Shown: positions 5,388 through 6,451 of the stretch, one piece after another
Position numbering within the stretch: position 1 is the stretch's first letter
Layout of the letters: the number at the start of each line of letters is the position of its first letter
Origin: Treponema sp.
GTDB lineage: Bacteria; Spirochaetota; Spirochaetia; Treponematales; Breznakiellaceae
Assembly (NCBI GenBank): GCA_031255875.1
Contig: JAIRRR010000077.1
Span: forward strand, 1 to 6,451
Direction: 5' to 3'
DNA: 6,451 bases
Position numbers and translations under genes: made by a program
The notes under the pieces: generated by a model
Seen by the model: only the letters and a program-made list of their open reading frames with translations
The model's database searches: none
Told to the model about the DNA's origin: nothing

Positions 5388-6418
5388 TACCGCGCGTATC
5401 CGCTGTACGCCCGCCAGGTCGAGCCGATGAGCGTCTCCGGGTCAGAGTATTTCGCGGCCCAGCCCAGGGTTTCGCGCGCGAGATCCGCCGAGGCGGTGAG
5501 TTTCGCCGGGTCCCCAGGACGGCGGCCCGTGATCTTCGAGGGGATGGGCCTGCCGGAAACCCTGCGGGCCGTCCCGAGAATCTCCAGAACGGAATATCCC
5601 CGCCCGCTCCCCAGGTTGACGGTGAGGCTCTTCCCGGTTTTGCCGAGATACCCCAGCGCCGCCGCGTGGCCTGCCGCGAGATCGCTTACATGGATATAGT
5701 CGCGGATGCAGGTACCGTCGGGGGTATCGTAATCGTCGCCAAAGATCTGCACCTCGCCCCGCATGCCCGCGGCGCCTTCCATGATTACCGGGATAAGGTT
5801 CGCGGGGTTTTGCTCAAGCCCGGTAACGCGCCCTTTCACGTCGTAGCCTGCGGCGTTAAAGTAACGCAGGGCCGCGAATTTGACGCCCTTTATCCTGTCG
5901 TACCAGGCGAGAAAACGCTCGATTTCCAACTTGGTGAAACCATAGTAATTTTCGGGGCTGGCGGGGTGTTTTTCGTCGATGGGGAGGTAGGCAGTCTCCC
6001 CATACACCGCAGCGCTGGAGGAAAAGACGATGAAGGGTATCCCCGCCTCGGACACGGCGTTCAGGATGTTCACCGTGCCGCTGATGTTGTTCAGCGAGTA
6101 TTTTTCCGGCTTGAGCATGGATTCACCGGCGGCCTTAAAGGCGGCAAGGTGTACGACGGCGTCGTAGCCGTTCCTGGCGGCCTCGGCGGCGGAACCCCCG
6201 CCGCCCGCCTGGAGCCGGTCCGAAACGCCCCGGACCGCCCGGAGAAGGTCCGGGTAGTTCAGTATATCGCCGTGGATAAAATCCCCTTCCGGAAAGAGGT
6301 TTTGCCGCAGCCCGCTTGAAAGGTTGTCAAATACGGTAACCTTGTGGCCCTGGTCCAGAAATTCCCTGGCTACATGGCTCCCGATATAGCCCGCGCCGCC
6401 GATGATGAGTATATTCAA
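5387..6418 (-). CDS. galE: UDP-glucose 4-epimerase
   Basis: The 343-residue cytoplasmic enzyme interconverts UDP-glucose and UDP-galactose with tightly bound NAD (Leloir pathway and surface-glycan precursors). It is an extended short-chain dehydrogenase/reductase. The Rossmann motif GGAGYIG lies at 7-13, FDNLSSG at 30-36 and HLAAFKAAGES at 90-100. The catalytic SSSAAVYG is at 133-140 (Ser135 equivalent to E. coli Ser124), Tyr159 and Lys163 form YGFTK, RYFNAAG is at 185-191, DGTCIRDYIHVSDLA at 234-248 and RRPGDPAKL at 299-307. All catalytic residues are present. Compared with E. coli GalE it has an insert of about 18 residues (65-83, Gly/Ala-rich) before VVHLAA. It starts at TTG (6416-6418), preceded by AGAGGAG. 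The window ends 33 nt upstream, so its promoter is not seen. The membrane-sensor gene follows on the same strand. Confidence 0.96.
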   Translation of the reverse strand: MNILIIGGAGYIGSHVAREFLDQGHKVTVFDNLSSGLRQNLFPEGDFIHGDILNYPDLLRAVRGVSDRLQAGGGGSAAEAARNGYDAVVHLAAFKAAGESMLKPEKYSLNNISGTVNILNAVSEAGIPFIVFSSSAAVYGETAYLPIDEKHPASPENYYGFTKLEIERFLAWYDRIKGVKFAALRYFNAAGYDVKGRVTGLEQNPANLIPVIMEGAAGMRGEVQIFGDDYDTPDGTCIRDYIHVSDLAAGHAAALGYLGKTGKSLTVNLGSGRGYSVLEILGTARRVSGRPIPSKITGRRPGDPAKLTASADLARETLGWAAKYSDPETLIGSTWRAYSGYAR

Positions 6419-6424
6419 TTTTCG

Positions 6425-6431
6425 CTCCTCT
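6425..6431 (-). promoter_or_regulatory. Ribosome binding site fixing a TTG start for galE
   Basis: AGAGGAG lies 6 nt before TTG 6418, and that TTG begins the first codon of the NAD-binding strand (NILIIGGAG). The next in-frame ATG would remove the Rossmann fold, so the rare TTG start is well supported. Confidence 0.8.
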
Positions 6432-6451
6432 GCTGTTGGCTTTCACGTAAG

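Noticed and set aside
5360..6319. 319-codon plus-strand open frame
   Set aside because: It is fully antisense to galE, whose catalytic motifs are intact; the plus-strand translation has no recognisable domain.

Overview
This window looks like chromosomal sequence from a GC-rich Gram-negative-type bacterium. A free-living or gut spirochaete (Treponema-like) is my best guess. The reasons are the CHASE2-type sensor with a class III cyclase-like end, a tRNA-Gln gene without encoded CCA, and a GC-rich cluster of small palindromes of a kind I associate with gut treponemes. This assignment is inference; no rRNA or other decisive marker is present.

Layout. Positions 1-257 hold no convincing gene. 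A complete minus-strand tRNA-Gln(CTG) unit follows: an extended -10 promoter (416-444), the tRNA (296-366) and a near-ideal intrinsic terminator (258-292). Just upstream of it, 445-777 looks like a decayed minus-strand gene whose protein-like segments lie in different frames. A secreted DUF2807/GIN-domain protein (810-1538, minus) comes next, with a possible 38-residue membrane ORF overlapping its start. Positions 1649-2172 are non-coding. They hold a GC-rich inverted-repeat cluster (1769-1911) and a divergent control region with a very good minus-strand sigma70-type promoter and palindromes (2077-2116). A TetR-family repressor (2173-2769, plus) reads away from this region. Convergent to it are two co-oriented minus-strand genes: galE (5387-6418) and then an 823-residue membrane sensor (2813-5284).

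How the parts fit. The TetR-type repressor probably controls itself and the divergent leader/DUF2807 transcript through the palindromes between them. galE supplies UDP-galactose/UDP-glucose interconversion for surface glycans, and its product may be made from the same transcript as the sensor. The most interesting protein is the sensor: its output domain keeps the class III cyclase outline but appears to have lost most catalytic residues, suggesting a signalling pseudo-enzyme. I see no CRISPR array, phage module, transposase or obvious defence system.
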